A stretch of DNA of 64,000 nt from Branchiostoma floridae (GCF_000003815.2 NC_049990.1:629105-693104); one strand, 5' to 3'; positions 48,323 to 59,514 are shown, counted from the first letter of the stretch. The notes: generated by a model from the letters alone, not told the origin. A program made the numbers and translations.

Positions 48323-48571
48323 CTGGGGAAAGATCCGTGCTACGATGGCAGGATGCAGCTGAGCTTTCTTCAGCTGGTAGGGATTCTGAGGTAAGGAATA
48401 CGGTTGGAGAGGCCGCCGGGATGTCCAGAGGACCTGTACCGACTGATGAGGTCGTGTTGGCGCGACGTTCCAGATACCAGACCGACTCCGGAAGGGATAG
48501 AAGAGAGGCTGCTGCAATTGAGACGTGCACTGCTTCCACATGACGTCATTGAAATGGAGACTGTGGTGTAG
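48323..48571 (+). pseudogene. RTK kinase C-terminal fragment 2
   Basis: 83 codons from LGKDPCYDG to METVV with the same breakpoint and same TAA (48392-48394) as fragment 1, so both derive from one event before the unit was duplicated. 3' flank with AATAAA at 49121. Confidence 0.85.
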
Positions 48572-49653
48572 TTTGTCTCGCTCTAGAACACAATCAAGGA
48601 AATGATTTACAACTTGTGTTTAATTGATATGTTTGAAAGGAATGTAACGTTTTTGCAGAATCTTATTTTGTGTGCTTAGTACTAATTCTAAATGTAACCA
48701 GTGTTGTGTTGATGCGATGGTTTTCGTTTTAATTGAGCATCTTAATTTACTTGTACCAATGTCGACAGTAACAACTGTTGCATTGATGTTATGATTTGAA
48801 TGTTAAAACAGACAGAGCTGTACACAGATTGCAAGCTTATTAACTAAACAAGGTGAATAAAATATGTGGAGAGTACTAGCCATTCGTAACACGATATCCC
48901 AACAAACTATACGATATAACTTAACGCAGCGTTGCAGCTTATTTTCGTATTGCGTTCAATGTTAATTTTCTGCTTGGTCATTTCAATTCATTACATGAAC
49001 TTACAAAACAAAAAGCGTCAAATCGAAAGCTATTTATACACGTATATGATAACCAGATGACGGGATGTTTAGATTATCAAAGCCCACTTTTGACTGTACA
49101 TGTGCCCATATCCATGTGTGAATAAAAGGCTATGAGATGAGAGGTTTTCTTTTCAATCCTTTCTCGTGCCAATCCTATCTTTTCTATCTATTTGGCCACC
49201 AAGTTGCAACATATGAATCAAAATTGCTATGTAACAAATCAAAGATTTAATGAAAATGTACAGTGAAAAATTCTTAGATGAGGTTTTTAAGATGTAAATA
49301 GGTGCGGATTAGTTTCGTGCGTATTAGTCGGAGTATTTGAAAACATGTAATAGCAATCAAGTTCCAAAATGTAAACGGACCTTTCATGTTTTATATTGAT
49401 GTAACGGGTCAAGCATACAGTGTTCTTCTTGGTTGCTAATTCCTATGAATATATGGTAATAACGAAGCCAAAACATTCCTGCATAGCAAAGATTTTCCTG
49501 ACCGTTTTCAAGATTGCTATATCCAAACTACCCAGCATATCTGCTTTGGTGATGTTTCATGACCTACACAAAGCAGGAATCATTCTACAAAATCAAAGTT
49601 CTCCCCTAGTGTTTTTTTTGTTGCTTTCTCTTGTTCTAATGACGTTTTATACT
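48572..49653 (+). other. RTK-type 3' flank, no gene
   Basis: Related to the flanks of RTK3 and RTK4 and to 62544-63570. AATAAA at 49121-49126. Nothing else recognised. Confidence 0.5.
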
Positions 49654-49899
49654 GAAAGTTCATCTGTGTTGGTAGAAGTCATTCTTGAAATAGTTGAACT
49701 GTAATTTCCAACACCAAAATTGGACTCACCCAACTTTTCGACTGAACAGCATCAGTCTTTGTCAAGGAATGAACAATCCACTGCTGTCGTGACGTCACGT
49801 TATGCAGATAGAACACGTGACTCAGTAAGCAGTGGATTATAGGTTGCAGGAAGTCTATGGCGCCCACTGTGTTGGAAATTACTGTTCAACTATTTCAAG
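49654..49899. mobile_element. Foldback element, family B, copy 1
   Basis: 31-bp inverted repeats with one mismatch at 49684-49714 and 49869-49899, preceded by 30 non-inverted bases. CGTTTTATACT (49643-49653) and CGTTATATAT (49902 onward) flank it; the same site without insertion exists before RTK4 and RTK5 (GATTTTATACTAG). On the minus strand the interior contains GACTGA-loop-TCAGTCGAAAAG. A second copy lies at 63575-63820. Confidence 0.7.
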
Positions 49900-49928
49900 A
49901 ACGTTATATATGGTGAACCTCTAATCTC

Positions 49929-50153
49929 CTAGCAGAGGTCAGAATCCGGCCCATTCTCAGCGCTGTAGATGCATTTTTGCAAAATATCTAGCACGCCTTT
50001 CCAGTATTGCACCTTTTTAACACCCAGTAGTATTACACTTTTAAAGAAAAGTGCAGCCCCAGATGAAATGCGAGGTCGACGTTGCTTTAGCTTAAAGACG
50101 CAAAGACCCAGATAATGAGCTATTTCTTTACATTTGTCAGAGATAAGTGACAC
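49929..50153 (-). pseudogene. Decayed antisense ORF upstream of RTK6
   Basis: Shortened relative of the ORF at 30192-30464 (SLISDKCKEIAHYLGL, ISSGAALFFK, WKGVLDILQK), with a different C-terminal end. Substitutions are mostly replacement changes. Confidence 0.2.
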
Positions 50154-50284
50154 CCGAGACGGTGCTGTGTACGCACTGACCCTGAACTTCCCGCGTCGAG
50201 AAGAACGAGGAAGCGGAGTGAGAACCCGCGTCGTTACCTCTGGGGTCTGTTTTCAACACCGAGGATACAAGTCAAGGTGAAATT

Positions 50285-53147
50285 ATGGCAACTGATGTGA
50301 AGGGATTGTTTGTTGTGGGTTTCTGGGTTGCTTCTGTCAACCTTCTTTGTTCTGCTCGGGCCCAGGAGTTCAGCGTTTCCGTACCAGAAAACGTCGCTGT
50401 TGGGGAGACCATTTTCAGCCTACCAGGGACCCGGGCTGGAGAAAAAGCGGAACTTCCGTGTGCCAAAATGGAGGGAGATCCGTACGGCCGCTTTAATGTG
50501 ACGAAGAACTGCACTATTGTGGTCGCCAACCCGCTGGACTGGTCAGTGCAGTCGGCATATTTGCTGACAATCCGCAGTGGAGTCCACAACACGAGAGTTA
50601 AGATAGAGTTGAGTGACGTTGAGGGCTATCCTCCTGTGTATAACGAGACGTGTGAAACTCCGGTCAACCCTGACCGAAAGACGGGAGATTTACTATACAG
50701 TGTAACTACATCAGGGGAATTTGTGACGACGACCGGAGATGTTTTCTTTAGCAAAGGAATACGTATTACAAAAGTCCCCCACGATACTGACTGGAAAAAG
50801 GATTCTTGGATGTTTTACACCGACAATAGTGACTGCAACATTCGCATAGCGGTTAAGACTGATCATATTTATGATTTAACAGTCTTACAAGACATATGGG
50901 ACAACGACATTAAACAGGTGACATGCACTCACTCACTCACTCACTCACTCATCCTCTTGCACATGCACTGCGGGTTACAAATCATCAAAAATAAATATGA
51001 ACCTGTTTAGTCTTAAATGGGAAAACACTAGTATCGAGTATTTAAGGAAGTATGTTCCCGAACACGTCGTGAAAGCAAGATATCTTAACTTCATCGTTGT
51101 CATTTCTTTGACGGTTCCTACAACAGAAGCAGTGCTATACAACTGTGAAATCCCAAAATTTCGCACCCCGGTCGGATCAACAGTGCATGACATCATAAGA
51201 TCATTTGCGAGTATTGAATATCTGGACATGCGAATAACACCAGTCGGCTGCCCAGTTGGAAAATATGGCTTCAACTGCCACAAAACCTGCATCTGTAAGA
51301 ACGGCGCCCGCTGCCACGGGTTTAACGGTGCCTGCAAATGTCCGCCCGGCTGGAAAGGTGTGGCCTGTGACATTCCCAAACAAGACGTCTCCATCACGAC
51401 GACACCTAGCGATCCTAGCCACATCTACATTTCCGCAAATATCACGTTTCATTGCAAGACACACCATGTCGATGCTGAATACATCTCGCTTACATTTCAA
51501 AATGCAACCAAGAAAGTCAGATTTGGTGAAAAGGAGATAGACTTTGTAGTTCCGAATATACAATCAACCAACAGCGGGCCCTACACCTGCCAGGTCCGAG
51601 ACACCCGGGGAAACACACTCAACACCACGTTTGTGCTCAATGTTACCAACTGTGCTCCAGACACAAAAGGTGCCCGGTGTGATGAAGTGTGTGGTTGCCT
51701 ACAAGGTGCCAGCTGTGACCGCTGGGCTGGTTGTGTCTGTCCGCCGGGATGGACAGGAACCAGGTGTCTGACCAAATGTCCCCATGGCAAGTACGGACAA
51801 GACTGTGCTAAGAACTGTAGCTGTCAAAATGGAGCGACTTGTGGCCCTAGTGACGGTAGGTGTGAATGTGAAGCCGGATGGTACGGAAGGAATTGTAGCA
51901 AACCATGTGTAAACGGTCGGTTCGGTTGGAGATGTCATGAAGTTTGTGCCTGTAAGAACAATGCTACATGTAGCAATGTGGACGGTAGCTGCACATGTAT
52001 GACACCATGGACGGGACGGAACTGTGACCAGTTGCAGACAAGCGCAGATCAACCGATGCTCGAAATCCTGGTCTCACTGGGCTCCTTAGTCTTATTTGTT
52101 GCCATAGTGATGGCCATACTCTACATAACGGGTATTCTGGCTTGCTCCGCATCTGACACAGGCGAGGAGGACAAGATACTTTTCGAGCTGAGGAGAATGG
52201 AGCAGGATCTAGCACAGAGCCTACAGCCGGGCTGGCTGGGACGTTGGGAGAAGAAGATCAAACATCTTACTCCTGGTCCCCTGATAGGAGAAGGAATGTT
52301 TGGACTAGTCAGAAAAGGAAAGCTGCGCACACCTGAGGGAGAGCTCGCCGTTGCCGCGAAAACAGTTCGCGTCGAGGACTCACAGTCCTATCGAGACTTC
52401 TACAGAGAAGCAGCCATTTTGGTAGCTGTGCACCAACAACGAGATGGCGATTGTCGTGAGTCCAACATTGTTCAACTTGTGGGGCTCATCACCAAGTCTG
52501 CGGAGAAGTACATTCTTCTGGAATACGCCCCGAAAGGCGATCTCTTGGGCTTCCTTCGCCGATCTGGGAACATCAATGAGAAAGGCCTACTTGGAAACCT
52601 TCTTGGATACGCAGTCCACATAGCACGAGCTCTACAAGAGCTGGAACGCTTGAGAATCGCCCATCGTGACGTGGCCGCTCGCAACGTCCTCATCACTGCC
52701 GATGACGTGGCCAAGCTGGCTGACTTTGGACTGGCCAGAGATGTCTACGCCACTACTCAGTATGTCCGATCCAACCGTCCAGGCGTTGACGAACTCCTTC
52801 CGCTGAAGTGGATGGCGCTGGAGTCCATCGAGACCGGCGAGTACACTTGTCTGAGTGACGTCTGGTCCTTCGGCGTGCTGCTGTGGGAGATCGCCACGCT
52901 GGGGAAAGATCCGTGCTACGATGGCAGGATACAGCTGAGCTTTCTTCAGATGGTGGGGATTCTGAGGCAAGGCATACGGTTGGAGAGGCCACCGAAATGT
53001 CCAGAGGACCTGTACCGACTGATGAGGTCGTGTTGGCGCGACGTTCCAGATACCAGACCGACTCCAGAAGGGATAGAAGAGAGGCTGCTGCAACTGAGAC
53101 GTGCATTGCTTCCACATGACGTCATTGAAATGGAGACTGTGGTGTAG
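50285..53147 (+). pseudogene. RTK6: type C receptor tyrosine kinase with a 40-bp frameshifting insertion
   Basis: The first frame (50285-51010) encodes signal peptide, cadherin-like domain and about half of the type C middle domain. An ACTC-repeat insertion follows: ACATGCACT occurs at 50921 and 50961, 40 bases apart, where RTK4 and RTK5 have it once; 40 is not a multiple of three, so the frame is lost and stops at 51010. The second frame (from about 50962; first Met at 50997) continues unbroken through EGF, Ig, three EGF, helix and an apparently complete kinase (GEGMFG, VAAK, HRDVAARN, DFG, ALE) to METVV at 53147. A single microsatellite event, possibly allele-specific. AATAAA at 53651. Confidence 0.88.
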
Positions 53148-53832
53148 TTTTTCTCGCCCTGGAATGTTGTAAAAGAAAATATACAGCTTTTGTTTGCCAT
53201 TCTTAAGAGGACATTTTTGTAGAATCTTCCTTGGTGTGTTCAGTGCTTGTTTTGATATTTCAATCACTGGGTGTTGTTTTGAGGCGATCACTAAGTTTGA
53301 ATTGAGAGCTGTACAGAATCTTTCTTGCTTTGCAGTGTACCAATTGCGACAGTAACAGTGTGTTGTGTTGATATGATGGCTTGAGTGTTAAGATGGAGCT
53401 ATGTATATATTACAATCTTACTCAGTCAATGATAATATCATATAACTTACATCATCTCTCTTCCGTATTGTGTTTAAAGTTAATTTGCAGTGCTGTGTCT
53501 ATATTTCACTGATTTTGTAATTCATCGGTGAAGGTATGAGACCGTTGAACTCTCGATCTTTATTCTATTAACATGTTTGAATACTTAGTATAGCTTTGAA
53601 TACTAGTACTGTATACATGCGTAAGATTGATCTTAGCAGCCTGTAGTCGTAATAAAAGTCTTTCTCTACATTAAACCCGCCACAATCGTTGTTCAATAAA
53701 CTTTGACCTGACGTGTATTATAAAACCTGCATCATGATTTCATTTTACATCATGAACATTAATGTTAATATAAAAAGCCTGCTTCAGACAATCAGCCCCG
53801 TGTTGGTAAGACTAATAACGGGTTGTACCACA
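53148..53832 (+). terminator. 3' flank and polyadenylation signals of RTK6
   Basis: AATAAA at 53651-53656 and in CAATAAACTTTGACC near 53695. Same flank type as RTK2 and RTK5; leads into minisatellite array 3. Confidence 0.7.
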
Positions 53833-54110
53833 CGCCATTACGGACCAGCTACCGACGGCCGCACCCTACACAACAACAGCCTGAGCCATCACGGACCAGC
53901 TACCGACGGTCGCACCCTACACAACAACAGCCTGAGCCATCACGGACCAGCTACCGACGGCCGCACCCTCCACAACAACAGCCTGAGCCATTACGGACCA
54001 GCTACCGACGGCCGCACCCTACACAACAACAGCCTGAGCCATCACGGACCAGCTACCGACGGCCGCACCCTACACAACAACAGCCTGAGCCATCACGGAC
54101 CAGCTACCCA
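53833..54110 (+). repeat. 51-bp minisatellite, array 3 (5-6 units)
   Basis: Same unit as arrays 1 and 2, ending in the truncated CAGCTACCCAGAACGTGCAG and then GCTTGACAG|GTATGTTGC (donor-like), as at 14740 and 40560. Two further units lie at 54275-54350. Confidence 0.93.
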
Positions 54111-54354
54111 GAACGTGCAGCTAAAGCTGCTCTTGTGGCTTGACAGGTATGTTGCTGCCGGTGGATAAACTTTAAGGGTAAATCTGTTATGTCCAAATGT
54201 TGTTATAACTTAATCAGGATTGATATCAGTCCCGCCCTGTAGGTAAGACTAACCCCCGGTTGTTAACCACACGACATTACGGACCAGCTACCGACGGCCG
54301 CATCCTACACAACAACAGCCTGAGCCATCACGGACCAGCTACCGACGGCCGCAC

Positions 54355-55675
54355 CCTGCACACCAGCACCTGGTGCCTGGGGTATTCACACCCTACACAC
54401 CAGCACACCGGTGCCTGGGGTATTCACACCCTACACACCAGCACCCCGTGCCTGGGGTATTCACACCCTACACACCAGTACACCGGTGCCTGGGGTATTC
54501 ACACCCTACACAACAGTACACCGGTGCCTGGGGTATTCACACCATACACACCAGCACCCGGTGCCTGGGGTATTCACACCCTACACACCAGCACCCCGTG
54601 CCTGGGGTATTCACACCCTACACACTAGCACCCGGTGCCTGGGGCATTCACACCCTACACACCAGCACCCGGTGCCTGGGGTATTCACACCCTACACACC
54701 AGCACCCGGTGCCTGGGGTATTCACACCCTACACACCAGCACCCCGTGCCTGGGGTATTCACACCCTACACACCAGCACCCCGTGCCTGGGGTATTCACA
54801 CCCTACACACCAGCACCCCGTGCCTGGGGTATTCACACCCTACACACCAGCACACCGTGCCTGGGGTATTCACACCCTACACACCAGCACACCGTGCCTG
54901 GGGCATACACACACCCTACACACCAGCACCCGGTGCCTGGGGCATACACACACCCTACACACCAGCACCCGGTGCCTGGGGCATACACACACCCTACTCA
55001 CCAGCACCCGGTGCCTGGGGTATTCACACCCTACACACCAGCACCCCGTGCCTGGGGTATTCACACCCTACACACTAGCACCCGGTGCCTGGGGCATTCA
55101 CACCCTACACACCAGCACCCGGTGCCTGGGGTATTCACACCCTACACACCAGCACCCGGTGCCTGGGGTATTCACACCCTACACACCAGCACCCCGTGCC
55201 TGGGGTATTCACACCCTACACACCAGCACCCCGTGCCTGGGGTATTCACACCCTACACACCAGCACCCCGTGCCTGGGGTATTCACACCCTACACACCAG
55301 CACACCGTGCCTGGGGTATTCACACCCTACACACCAGCACACCGTGCCTGGGGCATTCACACCCTACAAGCACACCAGCACCCGGTGCCTGGGGCATACA
55401 CACACCCTACACACCAGCACACCGGTGCCTGGGGTATTCACACCCTACAGCACACCAGCACACTGGTACCTGGGGTATTCACACCCTACAGCACACCAGC
55501 ACACTGGTACCTGGGGTATACACACCCTACACACCAGCACCCGGTGCCTGGGGCATACACACACCCTACACACCAGCACCCGGTGCCTGGGGTATTCACA
55601 CCCTACACACCAGCACACCGGTGCCTGGGGCATACACACACCCTACACACCAGCACACCGTGCCTGGGGCATTAT
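54355..55675 (+). repeat. 37-38-bp minisatellite, array 2, with higher-order repeat
   Basis: About 35 units. A block starting at 54635 recurs at 55085 with near identity, so a 450-base superunit (12 units) was duplicated. All three frames are long because 37 units shift frame regularly; I regard these ORFs as artefacts. Confidence 0.93.
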
Positions 55676-55923
55676 TACACGAGTTCTTGCCCGGAAGGTA
55701 CCAGCTGAAGCTGTTCTTATTGGCTTCAAATTCTGTTGTGAATATTCATTCAGCCAGCTTCAGACAATCAACACAACCATTTCGCAAAGACCACAGTAAT
55801 TTAACTGCTTGTTACACACTTTTCCAGTCGAGATTTACTTTAAAGTTGACATCAAATTCCGAGATATCGACGAGGTGAGGTTTTACAGACGACCTTCCTG
55901 TTCTGTTTAGGTAACAGAACACC
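55676..55923 (+). promoter_or_regulatory. Shortened upstream region and leader of LRR3
   Basis: Minisatellite end (AAGCTGTTCTTATTGGCTTC) joins ATATTCATTCAGCCAGC directly; about 1.25 kb present before LRR1 and LRR2 is missing. The remaining 180 bases are conserved in all units and so likely sufficient for expression. Confidence 0.45.
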
Positions 55924-58900
55924 ATGTGGAAAAAGCTGCGACACGTGCTGATCTTTCTTCTCGTCCTCCTCAATGAGTCCAACATGTCAGAAGCTTGGTG
56001 TGGTAGAGACTCTCTTACTTGCCGACCAGACCAACCGGGATGTTGGAACAAGCGTAATTTCACCAGCATCCCTCAGAATATTGAACATGGCGAGCTCAAA
56101 TCTTTATCTTTGCAACATAACTTGATGACAAAGATTCAGCCCGATGCATTTGTTAAGCTGAGCAGCATAAGGAAGTTGGACCTGTTGTCCAACCATATAA
56201 CAAATATACCGGCAGGTACATTTGCACCGCTATGCTATCTCCATTCTTTGTGCTTGTCCCGCAACAGGATAGCAATGATTCAGAATGGCACATTTGCAGG
56301 TCTACGCCGGCTAAAAAAGTTAATCATGGCCCATAACAGGATAACAAGGATTGAATCTGGTGCGTTTGCAGAGTTACCCCAGCTCTCGGAGATCAACCTG
56401 TCATTCAATCAGATAACAACGATTGAGGCAGGTACATTTGCAGACCTACCACGTCTCTTAAAGTTATCGATGAAAAACAACAAGATAGCTAAGATCGATC
56501 CTGGTGTGTTTGCAGAGTTACCATGGCTACAAATGCTGATCCTATCCTCCAACCAGATAACAATGATTCGAACTGGCACATTTGCAGACCTACCCATCCT
56601 CATAAACTTGTATCTGGAGTCCAATCAGATAACAAAGATTCAGCCCTGTGCATTTGTAAATCTACCCCAGCTACAGGTTAAACTAGATAACGAGCGCGAG
56701 CATATGCTGGAAGGATCGATTTGTGAAGAACGAACCATATCAACACTGTCTGTTGATATCCAAACCTCCTTCCAGTCATCTTTAGTTTCAACGTCTTCTC
56801 TGTTTGGCAGCACAGAAATCAATGCTGGTCCAACAGCACGACCTAAAGGCTTCACATCTGCCACACAGTCCTCGTTTGGTCCTTCACAAAGTGCTAACAA
56901 CAGTTACAATGGAACCGTCACCTCTCGCTATCACTGGTACTTCAAGCGCGATTTTGGTTCAACTGCAAGTTCTGCAGGCAATAAAAGCCAAGCTAGAGCA
57001 ACACCACCTTCCCTCCTTGCAATTACACCAGACAAACCAGAAATCCGCAGTTCTCATGAATTATCTGCCAATTTACCCAACGCTGTTCTCATTGCCTCAA
57101 TCTGTGGTTCAATAGCTGGCATTGTCCTGATTGGCAGCATCATTCTCACTATCTGGTGCAAGAGGAGGACCAGCCATCCTCCTCTAGGACTAAATCCCAA
57201 TGTTGTTAGTACCAACACTAGCACAACGGTTTCTGTAATGACAAGTGGCCAGAATGAAAATGAAAACAAGGATCATGATCAGACAGGGCAGGGCCAGTCT
57301 CAGGCTAACGCCAGATCTTTGAAGGTTGAAAACCTGCCACAAAACGTGCTAGCTGCCTTAAAGCCAAACCCTCTGTACGCAGGTGTGGGAACACTATCAA
57401 CATCTGCCAGTGGTCATGATCACCAGTATGAAGATATAGACAACCAACACAATCAGAAAAGGCAGGGTCAGTCTAAGGCCATCACTGAATCCAACACAAA
57501 CACCACAGCTGCTGTAGTGGCCAGTGGTCATGATCACCAGTATGAAGATATAGACAAACAACACAATCATGCAACGCAGGGTCAGTCTAAGGCTATCAGT
57601 GAATCCAACAAAAACACCACAGCAGCTGTAATGACCAGTGGTCATGATCACCAGTATGAAGATATAGACAAACAACACAATCAGACAGGGAAGGCCCAGT
57701 CTCAGGCCATCACAGAATCCAACAAAAACACCACAGCTGCTGTAGTGGCCAGTGGTCATGATCACCAGTATGAAGATATAGACAAACAACACAATCAGAC
57801 AAGGCAGGGCCAGTCTCAGGCCATCACAGAATCCAACACAAACACCACAGCTGCTGTAATGACCAGTGGTCTTGATCACCAGTATGAAGATATAGACAAA
57901 CAACACAATCAGACAAGGCAGGGCCAGTCTAAGGCCATCACAGAATCCACCAAAAACACCACAGCTAGTGTAGTGGCCAGTATTCATGATCACCAGTATG
58001 AAGATATAGACAAACAACACAATGAGACAAGGCAGGGTCAATCTACGGCCATCACAGAATCCACCAAAAACACCACAGCTAGTGTAGTGGCCAGTGTTCA
58101 TGATCACCAGTATGAAGATATAGACAAACAACACAATCAGACAAGGCAGGGCCAGTCTCAGGCCATCACTGAATCCAACACAAACACCATAGCAACTATA
58201 GAGGCCAGCGGTCATGATCACCAGTATGAAGATATAGACAAACAACGCAATCAGACAGAGAAGAGCCAGTCTCAGGCCATCACAGAATCCAACACAAACA
58301 CCACAGCTGCTGTAATGACCAGTGGTCTTGATCAACAGTATGAAGATATGGCCCCTCAACACAATCAGACAGGGCGGGGCCAGTCTCAGGCCATCAATAA
58401 AACCAACACAAACCCCAAAGCTACAGTAGTGACCAAGGGTCATAATCACCAGTATAAAAACATGGACAGCCAGACAGGGCAGGATAATCCCCAGGCCATC
58501 ACTAACTCCTTTGATGCTAGAAATCTATCATATGGCTCAGGGCCGACTGCCTCACACCTTCACTCCTTGTACAACTTGAGGGCCAACTCGGGCACCACAG
58601 CTGCTATAGTAACTAGTGGTCATGACAAGACAGGGCAGGGCCAGTCTCAGGCCGTCACTAACTCCTTTGATGCTAGAAATCTATCTTATGGCACAGGGCC
58701 TACTGCCTCACAGCTTAATTCCTTGTACAACGTTGAGCGCCAGTATCAGGCCATCATTAAATCCAACTCGGGCACAGCAGCTGCTGTAGGAACCAGTGGT
58801 CATGATCAGACTGGGCAGTGCCAGTATCAGGCCGTCATTGAAACTAACACTAAGACCACAGCTACTACAGTGACCAGTAGCAATGATAGACATCATCAAT

Positions 58901-59280
58901 GTATGGCCCCCCATCCCCAAAACAATCAGGCAGATCTGGTTCAGTCTCAGGCCATCACTCAATCCAACCCAAACACCACAGCTGCTGTAGTGGCCAGTGG
59001 TCATGATCAGACAGGGCAGGGCCAGTCTCAGGCCATCCCTGAATCCAACCCAAACACCACAGCTGCTGTAGTGACCAGTGGTCATGATCAGACAGAGCAA
59101 GGCCAGTCTCAGGTCATCACTGACTCATCTGATGCGGGGTCGTGTGGCGTGACGGCAGGTTGTTTGGCCCAGAACCCAGAGGTCCCGGGTTCAAATCCAC
59201 AAGGAAATTTGGACGACGTCTCTCCCTTCAATAATGTTGAAATAAGTACCTATCTACGTCTCAGGCAGTCCCTCGAATAG
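55924..59280 (+). CDS. LRR3: leucine-rich-repeat transmembrane receptor with 38-residue YEDI repeats
   Basis: Intronless frame of 1118 residues. Signal peptide about 1-22; Cys-rich cap; eight LRRs (one 24-residue repeat fewer than LRR1); stalk; membrane helix about 386-411 then WCKRR; cytoplasmic tail of about 707 residues. The tail has LYAGV, eight units with YEDI at 38-residue spacing, then YEDM and YKNM, followed by less regular repeats and the SINE-coded end. YxxM is the p85 (PI3-kinase) SH2 pattern, and YKNM also fits pYxN (family knowledge). Spacing is too wide for an ITAM. Only intact gene of its subtype (LRR2 is broken). Likely a membrane receptor or docking scaffold; the nearest kinase genes are the RTKs of the same unit. 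Confidence 0.9.
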   Translation: MWKKLRHVLIFLLVLLNESNMSEAWCGRDSLTCRPDQPGCWNKRNFTSIPQNIEHGELKSLSLQHNLMTKIQPDAFVKLSSIRKLDLLSNHITNIPAGTFAPLCYLHSLCLSRNRIAMIQNGTFAGLRRLKKLIMAHNRITRIESGAFAELPQLSEINLSFNQITTIEAGTFADLPRLLKLSMKNNKIAKIDPGVFAELPWLQMLILSSNQITMIRTGTFADLPILINLYLESNQITKIQPCAFVNLPQLQVKLDNEREHMLEGSICEERTISTLSVDIQTSFQSSLVSTSSLFGSTEINAGPTARPKGFTSATQSSFGPSQSANNSYNGTVTSRYHWYFKRDFGSTASSAGNKSQARATPPSLLAITPDKPEIRSSHELSANLPNAVLIASICGSIAGIVLIGSIILTIWCKRRTSHPPLGLNPNVVSTNTSTTVSVMTSGQNENENKDHDQTGQGQSQANARSLKVENLPQNVLAALKPNPLYAGVGTLSTSASGHDHQYEDIDNQHNQKRQGQSKAITESNTNTTAAVVASGHDHQYEDIDKQHNHATQGQSKAISESNKNTTAAVMTSGHDHQYEDIDKQHNQTGKAQSQAITESNKNTTAAVVASGHDHQYEDIDKQHNQTRQGQSQAITESNTNTTAAVMTSGLDHQYEDIDKQHNQTRQGQSKAITESTKNTTASVVASIHDHQYEDIDKQHNETRQGQSTAITESTKNTTASVVASVHDHQYEDIDKQHNQTRQGQSQAITESNTNTIATIEASGHDHQYEDIDKQRNQTEKSQSQAITESNTNTTAAVMTSGLDQQYEDMAPQHNQTGRGQSQAINKTNTNPKATVVTKGHNHQYKNMDSQTGQDNPQAITNSFDARNLSYGSGPTASHLHSLYNLRANSGTTAAIVTSGHDKTGQGQSQAVTNSFDARNLSYGTGPTASQLNSLYNVERQYQAIIKSNSGTAAAVGTSGHDQTGQCQYQAVIETNTKTTATTVTSSNDRHHQCMAPHPQNNQADLVQSQAITQSNPNTTAAVVASGHDQTGQGQSQAIPESNPNTTAAVVTSGHDQTEQGQSQVITDSSDAGSCGVTAGCLAQNPEVPGSNPQGNLDDVSPFNNVEISTYLRLRQSLE
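57400..58350 (+). repeat. Coding 114-bp tandem repeats in LRR3 tail
   Basis: Eight or more 114-bp units with GATCACCAGTATGAAGATAT at their centre. The tyrosine and the following Glu-Asp-Ile are kept in all units; most variation is at the QTRQ and NTNTTAxVV positions. LRR2 has the same array at 44310-45300. Confidence 0.88.
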
Positions 59281-59300
59281 GACGAAAAGTCCCGTGTTTG
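59135..59300 (+). mobile_element. SINE-derived segment forming the LRR3 C-terminus
   Basis: A-box-like GTGTGGCGTGACGGCAGG and B box GGTTCAAATCC (59188-59198), then the 3' part with CAGTCCCTCGAATAGGACG. The frame ends at the TAG in CTCGAATAG, as in LRR1, with conservative differences only. Confidence 0.75.
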
Positions 59301-59514
59301 AAGAGAGCCACACATAGAGCACGTCACAAAAACCTCCTCACTAATCGAACATAGAAGACAAGAATACCACTCCACGAAGGCACTGTATGTGGCCTCGTAC
59401 ACCAATGAATTTCCTGGCTCTATGATATATTTCCAAACTCTCAATTTGAAATTTAAGAGGAAAAAGACAGCTGGGAAGACAACCTGCAAGTTTTCTTTTA
59501 CACATTGTCTACCA

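Noticed and set aside
54373-55878. 501-codon and overlapping ORFs of Pro/His/Thr repeats
   Set aside because: Produced by the 37-bp minisatellite, open in several frames at once, with no signal, start context or conservation.
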